Source: Haberlea rhodopensis (Eukaryota; Streptophyta; Magnoliopsida; Lamiales; Gesneriaceae). Taken from it: 64,000 nt of DNA. Positions 33,201 to 44,339 of the stretch are shown here, piece after piece (the first letter of the stretch is position 1; every line of letters begins with the position of its first letter). Made by a program: the position numbers and the translations under genes. The notes beneath the pieces are model-generated. The model did no database searches. It was given only the letters and a program-made list of their open reading frames with translations, and had not been told where the DNA came from. The stretch covers positions 461,699-525,698 of the forward strand of contig CAJQUN010000396.1 in the NCBI GenBank assembly GCA_907163345.1, in the 5' to 3' direction.

Positions 33201-34051
33201 GACCTTCCGGCCGCTGGGAAAATCCACGGTGGCTTCATGAAAGCTCTAGGTCTGCAGAAATCACTGGGCTGGCCCAAAGAACAGCCGCCAAACAACCCTG
33301 AAACCGCCTACTATGGCCTCCGGAAACTGCTGAAACAGAGGCTTCTGAATAATGAGAAAGCCAAGTTTATAGTCACCGGCCACAGCTTGGGAGCCGCGCT
33401 GGCTGTGCTTTTCCCGGCGATCTTGGAGGGTGTTTACGCATTCGGGCAGCCGAGAGTCGGTGACGAAAAATTCGGGGAATTCATGAAGAAAAATATAGAA
33501 AAATACAACATTAACTATCTCAGATTCATCTACAGTTACGATATGGTTCCGAGATTGCCTTACGATGATTCGACTTTCTTGTTCAAGCATTTCGGGACCT
33601 GCATCTACTATAACAGTTTCTATGGAGCAAAAGTAAGATTTCTAAACTTAAAACAACAATTTTTCATTATCGTTCATATTTTCATATTCGAAATTTGAGC
33701 TTGAGTTTTACTCATATGAGAGATGGAATTTAAAGTTCCAAGGTTTAATTTTTTTCATGTATTACTTTTGTGCAGATTGTAACAGAAGAGCCAGACAAGA
33801 ACTACTTTTCTATACTATGGCTAATACCAAAAATCGTAAATGCATTGTGGGAATTGATCAGAAGCTTCACTATTTCATTCACAAAGGGACCCGAGTATAT
33901 AGAAACGGGCCTCCTTCGAATTCTTCGGGTGATCGGTCTTTTTGCTGCTGGGGTTCCAGCACATTGTCCTCAGGATTATGTTAATGCCACTAGATTGGGC
34001 TCATCTGAAGTATTTCTCCCAAAGGATCGCAAAATCTTGAAGGTTCAGTGA
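30291..34051 (+). CDS. Oil-body/triacylglycerol lipase, OBL1-like (class 3 lipase), five exons
   Basis: Exons 30291-30609, 30843-31036, 32275-32308, 33070-33632 and 33776-34051 keep frame across GT-AG introns and give 461 residues, a normal length for plant OBL lipases. The N-terminus (DYLLLKPEEASLLELIK, then HRWVIFVSMLAQKFL and a hydrophobic stretch) matches the family's membrane/oil-body anchoring region. The lipase class 3 fold has GHSLG with Ser288 (33384-33386), Asp340 in YSYDMVPRLP (33540-33542) and His433 in PAHCPQDYVN (33962-33964): a complete Ser-Asp-His triad. It should hydrolyse triacylglycerol or related esters at oil bodies or membranes; the exact substrate is not readable. The tiny 34-nt exon 3 (MEFMGFFNFWN) is required to join exons 2 and 4 in phase. 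Introns 1 and 2 carry repeat sequence. It looks intact. Confidence 0.88.
30708..30829. mobile_element. MITE fragment in lipase intron 1
   Basis: TTCGGTTCGGTTTTCG and GTGAACCGAACCGAATGAAC lie in inverted orientation, and the right end ACACTCCTA matches the right end of the element at 45369-45787. The left terminus is eroded and no target duplication is evident. Confidence 0.5.
31280..32220. repeat. Internal duplications in lipase intron 2
   Basis: A block at about 31285-31455 (GAATAGGGGCTTTGAGAACA ... ATTACCCTTTATTTTC) recurs at about 32065-32205. A shorter one (ACCGATGGAGGAGCATCTGG, with ATGTTTCATGTAATTAATAT) occurs at 31722 and 31770. They enlarge the 1.2-kb intron and do not touch the splice sites. 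Confidence 0.7.
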
Positions 34052-34970
34052 ATGGATATCAATGGTGATTTTCTATTGGTCTGATTGAATGATTAGACGA
34101 TAAAAGGATAATTATTGTTGTGTGATAAAATATTATGTATTGTTTGGTATGATTTTAATATTTTGTGAATGACCAAAATACCCCCACCATTTATCCACAT
34201 TTACCTTACCCTTCACTTTAAACCACTCTTTATTTTTATTTTCATATTATTCTTCTTCCGAATTAAAAAAAAATGAAATAAAAATTGAACAATTTTAATT
34301 AAAATGATATATTAAAATAAAAAAGCTACACAAGCATATGGATATAAGCAGATATAGTTATTTAAGACAAAATTAAATTTCACCAAAATATATGTATCAT
34401 GTGTTATTTAATAGGATATTTTAAAAATAATTGGATAAATAATTAAATTATATAAAAGTACTTTATTAAAATTAAATGACTTTAAAATTAGTAATTAAAT
34501 AATTTAAATATTATATTAATCATTAGATAAATATAAGTTACCCAAACAAACTAAATAAATTAAATAGCACACATTAATGCTTTATTAATTCCGAGAAAGA
34601 ACAAGCACTCCAGACATTTTTTTTTTAGATTAAAAATAGCGAGAAATATGGCGCATCGTTTGAGAAGATCCGATACGCTAAAAGAGCGAAAATGCTATTT
34701 TAGCGTCTCAGTTGGAGATGTTCTAAACATCGTAAAACAATCACTAAACAAAAAATCATGTTACCAATTCGTTTCTTCCATAAAAATTACGTTACGTATC
34801 AATCTATATATGATTCTCAAGATTTAGGAATCATTAGAAAAATGAGTCAAGATTCAAGAATGAATAATCAAGCATCATTCATCCAACCAAAGGCTCGACA
34901 ACAGTCTTGAGGAGAAAATAAACTTTATCTATAAAGAAATACAATAACCTTCCCAAGGAATGTGTGACTG
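34052..34970. other. Intergenic, AT-rich, no gene seen
   Basis: Follows the lipase stop codon. A stretch near 34600-34740 (GCACTCCAGACA ... GTTGGAGATGTTCTA) resembles MITE ends but has no clear duplication. Confidence 0.4.
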
Positions 34971-37424
34971 TGATGGAATTGTGACTTTTCTATCCCACAT
35001 CGCTTGGGAAAGAAAATAGGCAGGGGCTTAGACTATATAAGGAGCCTTAGTGCTCGTGTTTTAAGTACATCAGTCAATAGCTTGTCTATCAACTTTTGGC
35101 TTTAGATAAATTCCTCTCTTATTTTAGAATCTAGTAAAATTCTTATTATGCTCTATGGTTGTAGCTGTGACCGAGCTTCCACATTAGAAAAGATTTTATT
35201 AGGTGTCTTTCTTGTAAGGGAAGATGTGTGAGTTATAAAGTGTGGCTAATGAGAAAGCTTTGTGGGTGCCTTTGGGGTGAGTAGAGAAATTGTGTGATTG
35301 TAATAATTTTTCTTCTCTGATTCTGGTGGTTATTCTCCTGATTTAGTAGTTTTCCACATTAAATCCTGGTGTCATTATTTTTCCTTTATGATTTCTTTTA
35401 TCATAAAAAATATGCAGATCTTGGGGGTGAGTCCGAATGGTCAAATTACGAACAAGTGGCATCAGAGACTGGGTCCTTTTGCTGTGGTGGCGCTTTGGTT
35501 GGATATACGAATACGTATTGACTATAAGGAGATTCTGTCTAGGAAATTGGTATTTAAATGGGACCAGTGTGACTCCACCAATTTTCCTGAGAATCTTGAA
35601 GTTCTGTCTAGGAAAGATCGAGATTCTCTCTTTCCTGGGAGCTTATTTAGTGTGTACTATTCAGGTTTATAGTAAATTTCATCAAAGTATCACAAGACAA
35701 TGTTGGGAAGCAGAGTTTCAAATGCAGTCAGGTTTGATGTGGAGAAATTTGATGGGAAAATCAACTTTGGCTTGTGGCAACTGCAAGTGAGGGATGTGTT
35801 GATTCAATTTGGTTTAAACAAGGCACTGAAGGGCAGAGTAATCCCCGAAAGTAGCAGTGATACTAGCTCGACTGGTGGAACGACTAGTGCAATAGGCAAA
35901 GCTGGAATGAACAATGAAGATTGGGAAGATCTGGATTTGAGAGTAGCAAGTGCAATCAGTCTGTGCCTGGCCAAAAATTTTCTTGCCAATGTGTATGAGA
36001 TGTCTTCGGCAAAGGAACTCTTGGAAAAACTGGAAGAGATGTATCAGGCAAATGTCGTCTCAAATCGGGTGTATCTGAAAGAGTGGTTTCATGCCTTGCG
36101 AATAAATGAGGATACTAGTATTTCAGATTATTTAAGTGTTTTCAATGGCATTGTTTCAGAGGTTGAATCTATTGGAGTTAAAATTGATGATGATGATCAG
36201 GCCTTGAGACTCAACTGGTCTCTTCCACGTTCTTATGAGCACATGAAACCGATATTGATTCATGGAAAGGAGAAAATCATTTTCTCAGAGGTTAGTACTT
36301 AGTAGTAAGCTTCTTTCTGAAGAGATGAAACTTGGCGGGAGTAACAATTCACATGAAAACTTTGCAATGGTAGCTCGTGATTGGAAGAAGAAGAACTTTG
36401 GAAAGAAAGCCTGTTGGGATGTGGAGAACCTGGCCACATCAAGAAAAATTATACAAAAGCTAGAGTGGGTTTCGTAAATTACTCCGGATCAGTAAATGGA
36501 GATACTGATGATGCTAACATTGTCTCCTTTCATGATGTCCTTTGAAAAAGGATATGTGCATCCTTATGGAATGCCGTCGTCCCCAAGTTGCCATGATTTA
36601 GCGGGTCCACAATTTTGCACACGTGCATTGGTTTGACATTGATGCAGGGTGAGTGGTGGAAAATCATGTCGATGTCGATGGCTTATTAACTTTCATGAGA
36701 GCCAAAAAGTGGGAGTTGCACCAAATTTTCAGCAATGATATTTTTCGACATGAGCAGAATTGATATTCTTGGAATGGTTTATTCTGAGTGAGTATGCTTT
36801 TTATGGTGGACCATGGTAATTCTCTGCATTGAGAATTATGACTGTAATGCAATTTTGGTAGTAGAAGCTATAAAGATCTTCATCCAGGTGGAGTGTTGTG
36901 GGACGACAAAGTCACAAGGTGGAGATTGATGGAACTGTGCCTTTTCTATCTCACATAACCTAGGAAAGAGAAAAAGGCAGGGACTTTTACTAAATAAGGA
37001 GCCTTGGTTCACATGTTTTAAGTGCACCAGTCAATAGCTTATCTAGCAAATTTTGGCTTTAGATAAATCCCTCTCTTGTTTTAGAATCTAGTAAAATTCT
37101 TATTATGCTATGTGGTTGTAGCTGTGAACGAGCTTCCAAATCAGAAAAGATTTTATTAGGTTTCTTTCTTGTAAGGGAATAAGTGTGACTTATAAAGTGT
37201 GGTTAGTGAGAAAGCTTTGTGGGTGCCTTTGGAGTGAGTAGAGAAATTGTGTGGTTGTAATAAGTTTCCACATAGTGTTTTTCTTCTCTGATCCTGATGG
37301 TTTTTCTCCTGATTTGTGAGTTTTCCACGTTAAAACCTTGTGCCATTATATCTCATTTTTGCTTTCTTTTCCCATAAAAATGTGCAGATCCTGAGAGTGA
37401 ATTTGGAGGGTCAAATTCCCAACA
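34971..37424 (+). mobile_element. Gag-only copia-type LTR retrotransposon derivative
   Basis: LTRs at 34971-35454 and 36927-37424 (about 490 bp) begin TGATGGAA and end AACA; they share TATAAGGAGCCTT-type promoter sequence and many further blocks. PBS TGGCATCAGAGACTGG (35457-35472) is close to the tRNA-Met complement. CACAAGGTGGAGAT is the polypurine tract before the 3' LTR. The 1.5-kb interior holds only gag; protease, integrase and RT are gone. No 5-bp target duplication is visible (GACTG against ATATA). Confidence 0.88.
35700..36545 (+). pseudogene. gag: Copia gag (UBN2-type) with broken C-terminal zinc knuckle
   Basis: ORF 35700-36302 begins MLGSRVSNAVRFDVEKFDGK, then NFGLWQLQVRDVLIQFG. 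It has YEMSSAKELLEKLEEMYQ and ISDYLSVFNGIVSEVESIG, hallmarks of the Ty1/copia gag domain. TAG at 36300-36302 ends it; the next frame continues SSKLLSEEMKLGGSNNSHEN. The zinc knuckle follows (36410-36450: CCTGGCCACATCAAGAAAAA encodes PGHIKKN), reached only after a frameshift. No protease active site follows. It would package RNA if functional, but the breaks argue against that. The upstream boundary is the first ATG after the leader. Confidence 0.85.
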
Positions 37425-38956
37425 ATATAAGCCAAAACTGGTTCTGACTTACCGAAATTGGATTAAAAAAAAACCAACAAGCCACATGAAAGTTTAACTT
37501 TCCTCATCTTGAGTAATCATAAGTGAATTGGAAGCACTATATCCGAACAGACATCAATAGTACCAACTCAAATCCCCTAATAATTTACATTTGAATGCAA
37601 AATGCAACCAACCCAATTGCACTGGAATTTGAAACTTGCCAATGGTTTCAATATTTGACTTACCGAAAGATGTCACATTGCATTCAAAATCAATGCATAA
37701 GAGTACATAATTTCTCAACTTGGCGATTAATCAAACACCTTATTTGTATACACTACCTAAGCTTATCATTGAATTTTTATTCCCAAAAGCCACAACATCA
37801 CAATCACAACATTAGCATGAACAAAGCGAACTAATGTGGAGGGAAAAAATGAAAGGATTGTTGGTTGCATACATATTATGTCAAAATAGAATTTCGATGC
37901 AAATGGTAAAAGTAGAGAAAAATATAAATGCTTCAAATGCAAATAAGAAGAAGTATACTTCCATGAATTCAAACAAAGATCACATTCTAACATGCACTTG
38001 AAATAGTTGAAAAAAATTGCATTGAAGAACAAATAACTAGCAATTGACATCAAATCTTTGACCATTGTTAAAAATAATAAAATTTGATGTCATTTGCCAT
38101 ATAGTGTCCAAGCAGATCAAGATTTTTTGTCAAGATTCAACTGGTTAAAATATTTTGGTGAAAAACCCAAATTTTCAAAAAAAATACATCTAAATTTATC
38201 AGATAGTTAAGTAGCAAATCAAACAAAGACCTTTCAAGACAAGAAATAAATTTATAAATTCACATTGAAATTCAGATTATTCACTCATCAGAAATTGTAC
38301 ATGTTATTTCAGATATTCCTTCAAGGCTATAATTGGTTCCATGAAATTGACTTATCTTCAACTAGAACGTGAATAAATTATTCAGTTAGTCTAAGCTATA
38401 TCATATTCTCTCTGGCCACTTCGATTATGCCGTCATCCTTTTCCACTGTGAGCGCCTCCTACAATTTTTAGAATATTTTCCCTTGAAATTTTTACAACCA
38501 CCTTCACGAGAGCATATTTGTAAATTGGTGACATAATCCTTGCTAATGTACAATAATCACGCCGCATAGGAGGGATTTTTTCTACAACCATTAGAGTGGA
38601 TTTTCACAGGCCCTCGGGTTTGGAGTGGTTTGAGAGTAATCGAACCGAACACTGGATAAATAAGTATTAGATACGTATCCGCCCTTATATTAAAAAATAT
38701 GTGAACTTTATATTAACATATTTAAGTTGCATAAATAATATTTTTATTATTCTTCGACTTGGGAAAATGTGCTGAATTAATAATACTCTAGATTTATAAG
38801 ATAACATATATACGATAATTCATATAGAGCTATTTTTAGGGGATTTGCTTATAAATCCCTAAAGCTATTTTATGTTTATAATTCAGTCTCTATTAGTGTT
38901 TTTAAAACTCTGCACACCCTAGTTTATTTTTTTTGTTTGGTTTCACTACCTAATTC
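37425..38956. other. Intergenic sequence, no gene seen
   Basis: AT-rich. Frames such as 37595-37834 and 37766-38065 (minus) have no recognisable domain. Confidence 0.5.
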
Positions 38957-40062
38957 ATGTTTTTAGTAAAATACCATCTCTTCCACTTTTTCTATTTCTT
39001 CCTCCCATCGTTTGTCTTATCGTTTACCCTCAAGCATCAATGGCCCTTGCGACAGCTTGACATCGGTAATACATTTCTCCATGGTACTCTTAATGAGCCT
39101 GTATATATGTCTCAACCATCGGGGTTTGTTGATGATGGCTCTCCATCTCAGGTTTCTCGTCTTGAAAAGTCTCTATATGGCCTCCGACAAGCTCTCCATG
39201 CCTGGTTCCAAGCATTGAGCTCGGCCTTGCTCTCGTTTTGTTTTGGTCAGCCTCTCTCGGACACTTCATTGTTTACATTCCACCATGCAGACGTATGCCT
39301 CCTCGTTCTTGTCTACGTGGATGATCTTATTCTCACTAGGTCTTGCCCCTCTCATATTGCTGCAATAACCACCCATCTTCAGTCTCATTTCGTTGTCAAA
39401 GATCTTGGCCCTCTGTCCTATTTTCTTGGCATAGAAGTCGCAAGTTGCAATGAAGGTCTTTTCTCGTCTCAACACAAATATATACTGGAATTACTCTGCC
39501 GACATCACATGGATGGTGTCAAGCCACTCAGCACCCCCATGGCTGCCAAGCCCCCTATAGCCACTTCCGGATCAGTCACTCCCACCGACTATCGTCGTGC
39601 TCTTGGCGGTCTCCAATATCACATCTTAACCCTTCCAGACATTGCTTTTACTGTCAATCATCTCGCTCAAGTTATGGCTACACAGACCGATCATGATAGG
39701 GAGCTCTTAAGCGCTTATTTCGGTACTTGAATTGAACTCTCCATCATGGGATTCTTCTTTGCAAGTCCATTGATTTTTCTCTCACTACTTACTCTGACTT
39801 TAGGGGTGATACAGGTGATAGCAAGTCCACTTTTGCATATGTTGTTTTTCTTGGGGCAATCCTATCTCTTGGCGATCTTGTAAACACAATGGAGTCGCTC
39901 GCTCATCCACTGAAGCTGAATACCGAGCCTTACCTTCAGCTGCCGGTGAAGTTTGTTGGATCCAACACCTCTTCAAGGACCTCGGCCTCACCTAACACAC
40001 TGCACCTTGTTCCTTTGCGATGACATTGGTGCTACACGTCTTGCTCTTCATATAGTCATGCA
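38957..40062 (+). pseudogene. pol: Copia RT/RNase H fragment, copy 1 (left part)
   Basis: The frame 38957-39730 encodes the copia RT: LRQLDIGNTFLHGTLNEPVY, MSQPSGFVD, KSLYGLRQA and VYVDDLILT, with the YVDD codons at 39314-39325. Further on come LGPLSYFLGIEV and the pre-RNase H region DYRRALGGLQY. TGA at 39728-39730 breaks it; RNase H motifs (STEAEYRAL near 39915) continue in another frame. The 5' part of pol, integrase and gag are absent. A hAT element at 40063 cuts the RNase H tail. Confidence 0.88.
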
Positions 40063-40497
40063 TAAGGGTGTAAACGAACCGAACATGTTCACGAACTTTT
40101 CGAGTCGGCTCGAAAATTATTTGATTCGTATTCAAAATTCTCGAATTCAAGCCGAACACGAACATACCGAACTCTAGCCCAAATTACTTTGTTTGATAGT
40201 TCGTGAGCCGCTCGTGAACTTTAATATTTTATTAAATAATATAATTATATATAAAATAAATACATTTCGAACATTCGGATATTTATTTTTGAGCAATAGT
40301 TCGAAAAGTTCGCGAACATGTTCGAATTTTTCGAGCCGAACTCGAACTCGAACTTTGATTCGAGCCGAACTTGAGCTAAATTTTTAAAACTATTTGAACT
40401 TCGAATCAAACTCGAGCTCAAATATAAATATTTTGAGTCGAATTCGAACCTTAAAATTTTCTACATTTCGGCTCGATTCGGTTCGTTTACACCCCTA
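40063..40497. mobile_element. hAT-like MITE inserted in copia copy 1
   Basis: Terminal repeats TAAGGGTGTAAACGAACCGA and, inverted, TAGGGGTGTAAACGAACCGA, with target duplication AGTCATGCA (40054-40062 and 40498-40506). Copy 2 of the surrounding duplication has the undisturbed site (CTAGTCATCCATTCCC near 41797), which confirms both boundaries. The interior is rich in TTCGAACTCG-like motifs and is non-coding. Confidence 0.92.
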
Positions 40498-40506
40498 AGT
40501 CATGCA

Positions 40507-40907
40507 TTTCCGTATGAAACATATCGATATTGATGTTCACTTCGTTCACGGTCTGTCCACCAAGGGTCTTCTCGTTGTGTCTTATGTTAACATTCTTGAT
40601 CAACTTGTGATGTTCTCACCAAGCCACTTCATAGAACTCGGTTTGAACTACTTCGTTTCAAAATCGATGTGGCCGACGACACGTCGATTTACGGGGGTGT
40701 ATCAAGGATAACCCTCATTCAAATCCTTTAGATAAGTATATAACATGATCTACGATAATCATATCTTTTGTATATTATGAAAAATATAATTTGTATTTAC
40801 CATCCTTATATCTTGTGACATTATAAAAGGCTTGAGAAGCCTAGCAATACAACAAGAGCTTTTTAGATCAACTCACTATGATTGGTTTAAAATGATATGT
40901 ATGTTAG
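40507..40907 (+). mobile_element. Copia fragment copy 1, right part: RNase H tail and partial LTR
   Basis: After the MITE the RNase H tail continues (IDIDVHFVHGLSTKGLL). Then a purine tract ACGGGGG precedes TGTATCAAGGATAACCC, the start of an LTR. About 210 bp of LTR remain, with TATA-like ACATTATAAAAGGC near 40818. Confidence 0.75.
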
Positions 40908-42211
40908 TTTCTCCATGGTACTCTTAATGAGCCTGTCTATATGTCTCGACCATCGGGGTTTGTTGATGTTGGCTCTCCATCTCATGTTTGTCGTCTTAAA
41001 AAGTCTCTATATGGCCTCCGACAAGCTTGCTCTCGTTTGGTTTTGCTCATTCTCTCCCGGACACTTCATTGTTTACATTCCACCATGAAGACGTATGCCT
41101 CCTCGTTCTTATCTACATGGATGATCTTATTCTCACGAGCTCTTGCTCCTCTCATATTGCTGCAGTAACCACCCATCTTCAGTCTTGTTTCTTTGTCAAA
41201 GATCTTTAACCTCTGTCTTATTTTCTTGGCATAGAAGTAGCGAGTTCCCGTCTCAGCACAAATATATACTGGAATTACTCTACCGACATCACATGGATGG
41301 TGTCAAGCCACTCAGCATCCCCATGGCTGCTAAGCCCTCTATAACCATTTCCGGGTCAGTCACTCATCGTCGTGCTCTTGGAGGTCTCCAATATTTCATC
41401 TTAACCCGTCCAGACATTGCTTTTACTGTCAGTCATCTCGCTCAAGCTATGGCTGCACAGACCGATCAGATAGAACTCTCCATCATGGGCTTCTTCTTCG
41501 CAGGTCCACTGATTTATCTCTCACTATTTACGCTGACTCTGATTTTGGGGGCGATCTAGGTGATAGCAAGTCCACTTTTGCATATATTGTTTTTCTTGGC
41601 CCAATCATATCTCTTGGCGATCTTGTAAACATAATCGAGTCGCTTGCTCATCCACTGAAGTTGAATACAGAGCCTTACCTTTTGTTGCCGGTGAAGTTTG
41701 TTGGATCCAACACCTCTTCAAGGACCTTGGCCTCACCTTACACATTGCACCTTGTTCCTTTGCAATGACATAGGTGCTACACGCCTTGCTCTTCATCTAG
41801 TCATCCATTCCCATACGAAACATATCGACATTGATGTTCACTTTGTTCGCGATCTTTCCACCATGAGTCTTCCCGTTGTGTCTTATGTTAACACTCTTGA
41901 TCAACTTGTTGATGTTCTCACCAAACCACTTCATAGAACTCGGTTCGAACTACTTCGTTTCAAAATCGTTGTGGCCGACGACACGTCGATTTTACGGGGG
42001 TGTATCAAGGATAACCCTCATTCAAATCCTTTAGATATGGATATAGCACGATTTACGATAATCATATCTTTTGTATATTATGAAAAATATAATTTGTATT
42101 TACCATCCTTATATCTTGTGACATTATAAAAGGCTTGAGAAGCCTAGCAATACAACAAGAGATTTTTTAGATCAACTCACTATGATTGATTTAAAATGAT
42201 ATGTATATTAG
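40908..42211 (+). pseudogene. pol: Copia RT/RNase H/LTR fragment, copy 2
   Basis: Repeats copy 1 from LHGTLNEPVYMSRPSGFV onward: KSLYGLRQA, then YMDDLIL (Met instead of Val in the YxDD motif, codons near 41114), FPSQHKYILELLYRHHMDGV and the RNase H tail (THSHTKHIDIDVHFVRDLST near 41810). It ends in PPT ACGGGGG and the same partial LTR. Several frameshifts and small deletions make it inactive. Confidence 0.85.
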
Positions 42212-43529
42212 TTTATGTATTTTTTATTTAAAAGATGTATTTTAATATTGAGTTTGTGTTTAAATGAGTTTTCAGTCGAGTGCATACAAGTATTTCACAT
42301 GTGCTGATATATACTTCCCTTCTGGAAATTGTTAGGAAAGATTTCCCGAGCAACGCACGTTCTTGGTAACAAATCACAATCGGAGTCATTTTCTAGATTC
42401 ATCCATTATTGCAATGTTGAATTTTCGTGCCATTATTAGAGGTGAAGGAAGTAAAACTTAGGAAAATTCATTTTTTAAAAAAATAAATGATATTTTTTCA
42501 AAGTACACATTATGTATCAAAAAATAAAAAATAAAAATAAATAAAATATACATAACTAACAGTATTTCATATAAATATATTTCAAAAATTAGTTGCACGA
42601 ATTAGATATAAAACATAATTATCCAAAACATTCTTCTCGGTATTTGTTATTATATTATTTATGTGGAATAATTAACTTAACAGAGGTTAATTTTTTACCA
42701 ACTCCCAAATCCAAATTAATATAATTTTGCTTTTCTAAAATTTTAAAATACCAATATATAATTGGACCCACTTAAAATATGTTAAGGTCAAGTATAGCAA
42801 TGTTTTAAAGTAAATATGACATATGACTATTGTTGATAAATGACTTGAACAATATTTTAATTGGAGAAATTTCATTAAACAAAACAAGTAAATTATGATA
42901 GGTGAATACTCAAACAATACATTGTAATAAATACAATTCAAGTCTGGAAAATAGGCAACAAGATTGAAATAATTAGGAATATATAAAAATAATGATAGAT
43001 TGTTAAATTTGGCAGACCCCAATCTGTTTATTTTAATATGAAATGTTATTGTCGGAGTAATAATTATTGCTGTCAGAGCTCGTAACAATATTAATTGCTC
43101 TGACAATATTATTGATAATACGAAGGAGAGTGATATATTAGTTAGCCATACCCACCCATTTATTATACATAAACTTTTGATATTTAATAATTATTTGAAT
43201 GTATAGTAAATTACATATAATAATGATTTAATTACTAATACATACACAAAAAAAATTTATGTTTTGGAAGAGAATATTTTCCAAATGTTTTTGGGAGAAA
43301 AAAATAATATGATTGCTATTGTTGCCGAGAAAAGATTAGTTTAAATGTCATATAACATTCGGTTTGGAGAATATTATTAAATTCTAGATCTCGAATATCA
43401 AAATTAATTTTAATTATAAACCCAAATCATATTTCTTTAATTTTAGACCCAAAAATTCTTTATCATTACCAAGAAAATTCTTATATTACCTAATCCGTAC
43501 ACCAACCCACGTGATTCATATATCAAAAC
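42212..43529. other. AT-rich intergenic sequence, no gene seen
   Basis: One small inverted repeat (TGTCAGAGC ... GCTCTGACA, about 43070-43105) is visible. The minus-strand frame 42735-43106 shows no domain. Confidence 0.5.
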
Positions 43530-43577
43530 AAATAAATAAATAAATATATATATATATATATATTTATTTATTTATTT
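43530..43577. repeat. Palindromic compound microsatellite (AAAT)n(TA)n(ATTT)n
   Basis: AAATAAATAAAT, then a TA run, then ATTTATTTATTT. The whole is a near-perfect inverted repeat about 48 bp long. Confidence 0.9.
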
Positions 43578-43594
43578 TATGTATATACGCAGTG

Positions 43595-43720
43595 GCAGAT
43601 GCAGGATTTTTAGGAAGGGAGGGCAAAAAAAATTTAAAATAGAAAATTTAGGCTAAAAAAAATTTTAGAGGTCAAAATATAATTTAAGGGGGGCAAATGT
43701 AATTTTTAAAAAATCAACCC
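43595..43720. repeat. Relic of a dispersed plant repeat
   Basis: CAGTGGCAGATGCAGGATTT followed by GGGAGGGCAAAAAAAATT and AAGGGGGGCAAATG resembles the common GGCGGATCCAGGATTT repeat of plant genomes. Boundaries are not defined. It lies just upstream of the NIMIN-like promoter. Confidence 0.4.
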
Positions 43721-43770
43721 TTATATATACGTACGTGAGTGTGTGTTATTGCATGAGTGTATCTCATACC

Positions 43771-43803
43771 TGACGCCATCAAATGCCACAATAATGACGT
43801 AAG
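43771..43803 (+). promoter_or_regulatory. Two TGACG motifs (as-1-like, TGA-factor sites)
   Basis: TGACG at 43771-43775 and TGACGTAAG at 43795-43803 are 24 bp apart, about 110-140 bp before a TATA-like TTTATATTT (43907-43915). TGA bZIP factors bind TGACG in salicylate-responsive promoters, and NIMIN genes are known targets. The spacing is wider than in classical as-1 (12 bp), so response is only inferred. Confidence 0.5.
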
Positions 43804-43994
43804 CAGCACCAAATTTCCTGGCAACTACCAACTAATTTCAGGTGGGTGTCAATCTTCTCAACAAACCTCTTAATCCCACTTTACTTCGGCCCCCTTCAAA
43901 TTATTATTTATATTTACGAATCCAGCAGAAACCATCTCTACAGATAACATCTCTCTTTTGTTATTCCCAAGTAAACAATCTTATTCTTCCTATA

Positions 43995-44339
43995 ATGCAA
44001 GTCGAGAAGAGGAAACGGGAGGATGACGGAGAAGATGACAGGAAGAAAGTGAGAGTGCGGATAGAAGATAACGGCGTCAAGGTGGAAGTGCCGTCGGACG
44101 AGGAGGTGGAAGCGTTCTTCCTCATGGTGAAAAGAATGCAGGTGGCTGTCGAGTATTTCAGGAGGCGTAACGGCCGTGAGCTAACGGCGGCGTCGTGGAT
44201 TACGCTACTGGGAAGGGAAGATTTTGGTGGAGTCGAGAGAATGGAGGGGGGAAATGCTAATGCGGGTTTGGATCTTAATTCTGAGCCGGTTAATGAAACC
44301 GAAGGGCCAGAAGGGGATAATGTGTCGGATTCGGTTTAG
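43995..44339 (+). CDS. NIMIN-like NPR1-interacting protein
   Basis: Single exon, 114 residues from ATG 43995. The N-terminus is basic/acidic (MQVEKRKREDDGEDDRKKVR). The central DEEVEAFFLMVKRMQ matches the NIMIN EVE-FF helix that contacts NPR1/NIM1. The C-terminal LDLNSEP is an EAR-type DLNxxP repression motif. NIMIN proteins are small nuclear regulators that bind NPR1 with TGA factors and restrain salicylic-acid-induced PR genes. The frame stays open upstream to 43842, but those residues look like translated leader and the promoter lies there, so the internal ATG is preferred. Subfamily (NIMIN1, 2 or 3) is not certain, and no domain search was possible. Confidence 0.72.
   Translation: MQVEKRKREDDGEDDRKKVRVRIEDNGVKVEVPSDEEVEAFFLMVKRMQVAVEYFRRRNGRELTAASWITLLGREDFGGVERMEGGNANAGLDLNSEPVNETEGPEGDNVSDSV

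Larger units (their letters stand above)
39074..42211 (+). repeat. Tandem duplication of a copia RT-RNase H-LTR segment
   Basis: Copy 1 (39074-40907) and copy 2 (40908-42211) both begin TTTCTCCATGGTACTCTTAA and end TTTAAAATGATATGTAT.TTAG, so they join head to tail with a precise junction. Copy 1 is longer by the 435-bp hAT element plus 9-bp duplication. The copies differ by many point changes and small deletions. Confidence 0.88.

Noticed and set aside
43842..43994. Upstream extension of the NIMIN-like frame
   Set aside because: Open by chance: residues do not resemble NIMIN proteins and the region contains the TATA-like sequence and leader. The ATG at 43995 fits the family length.
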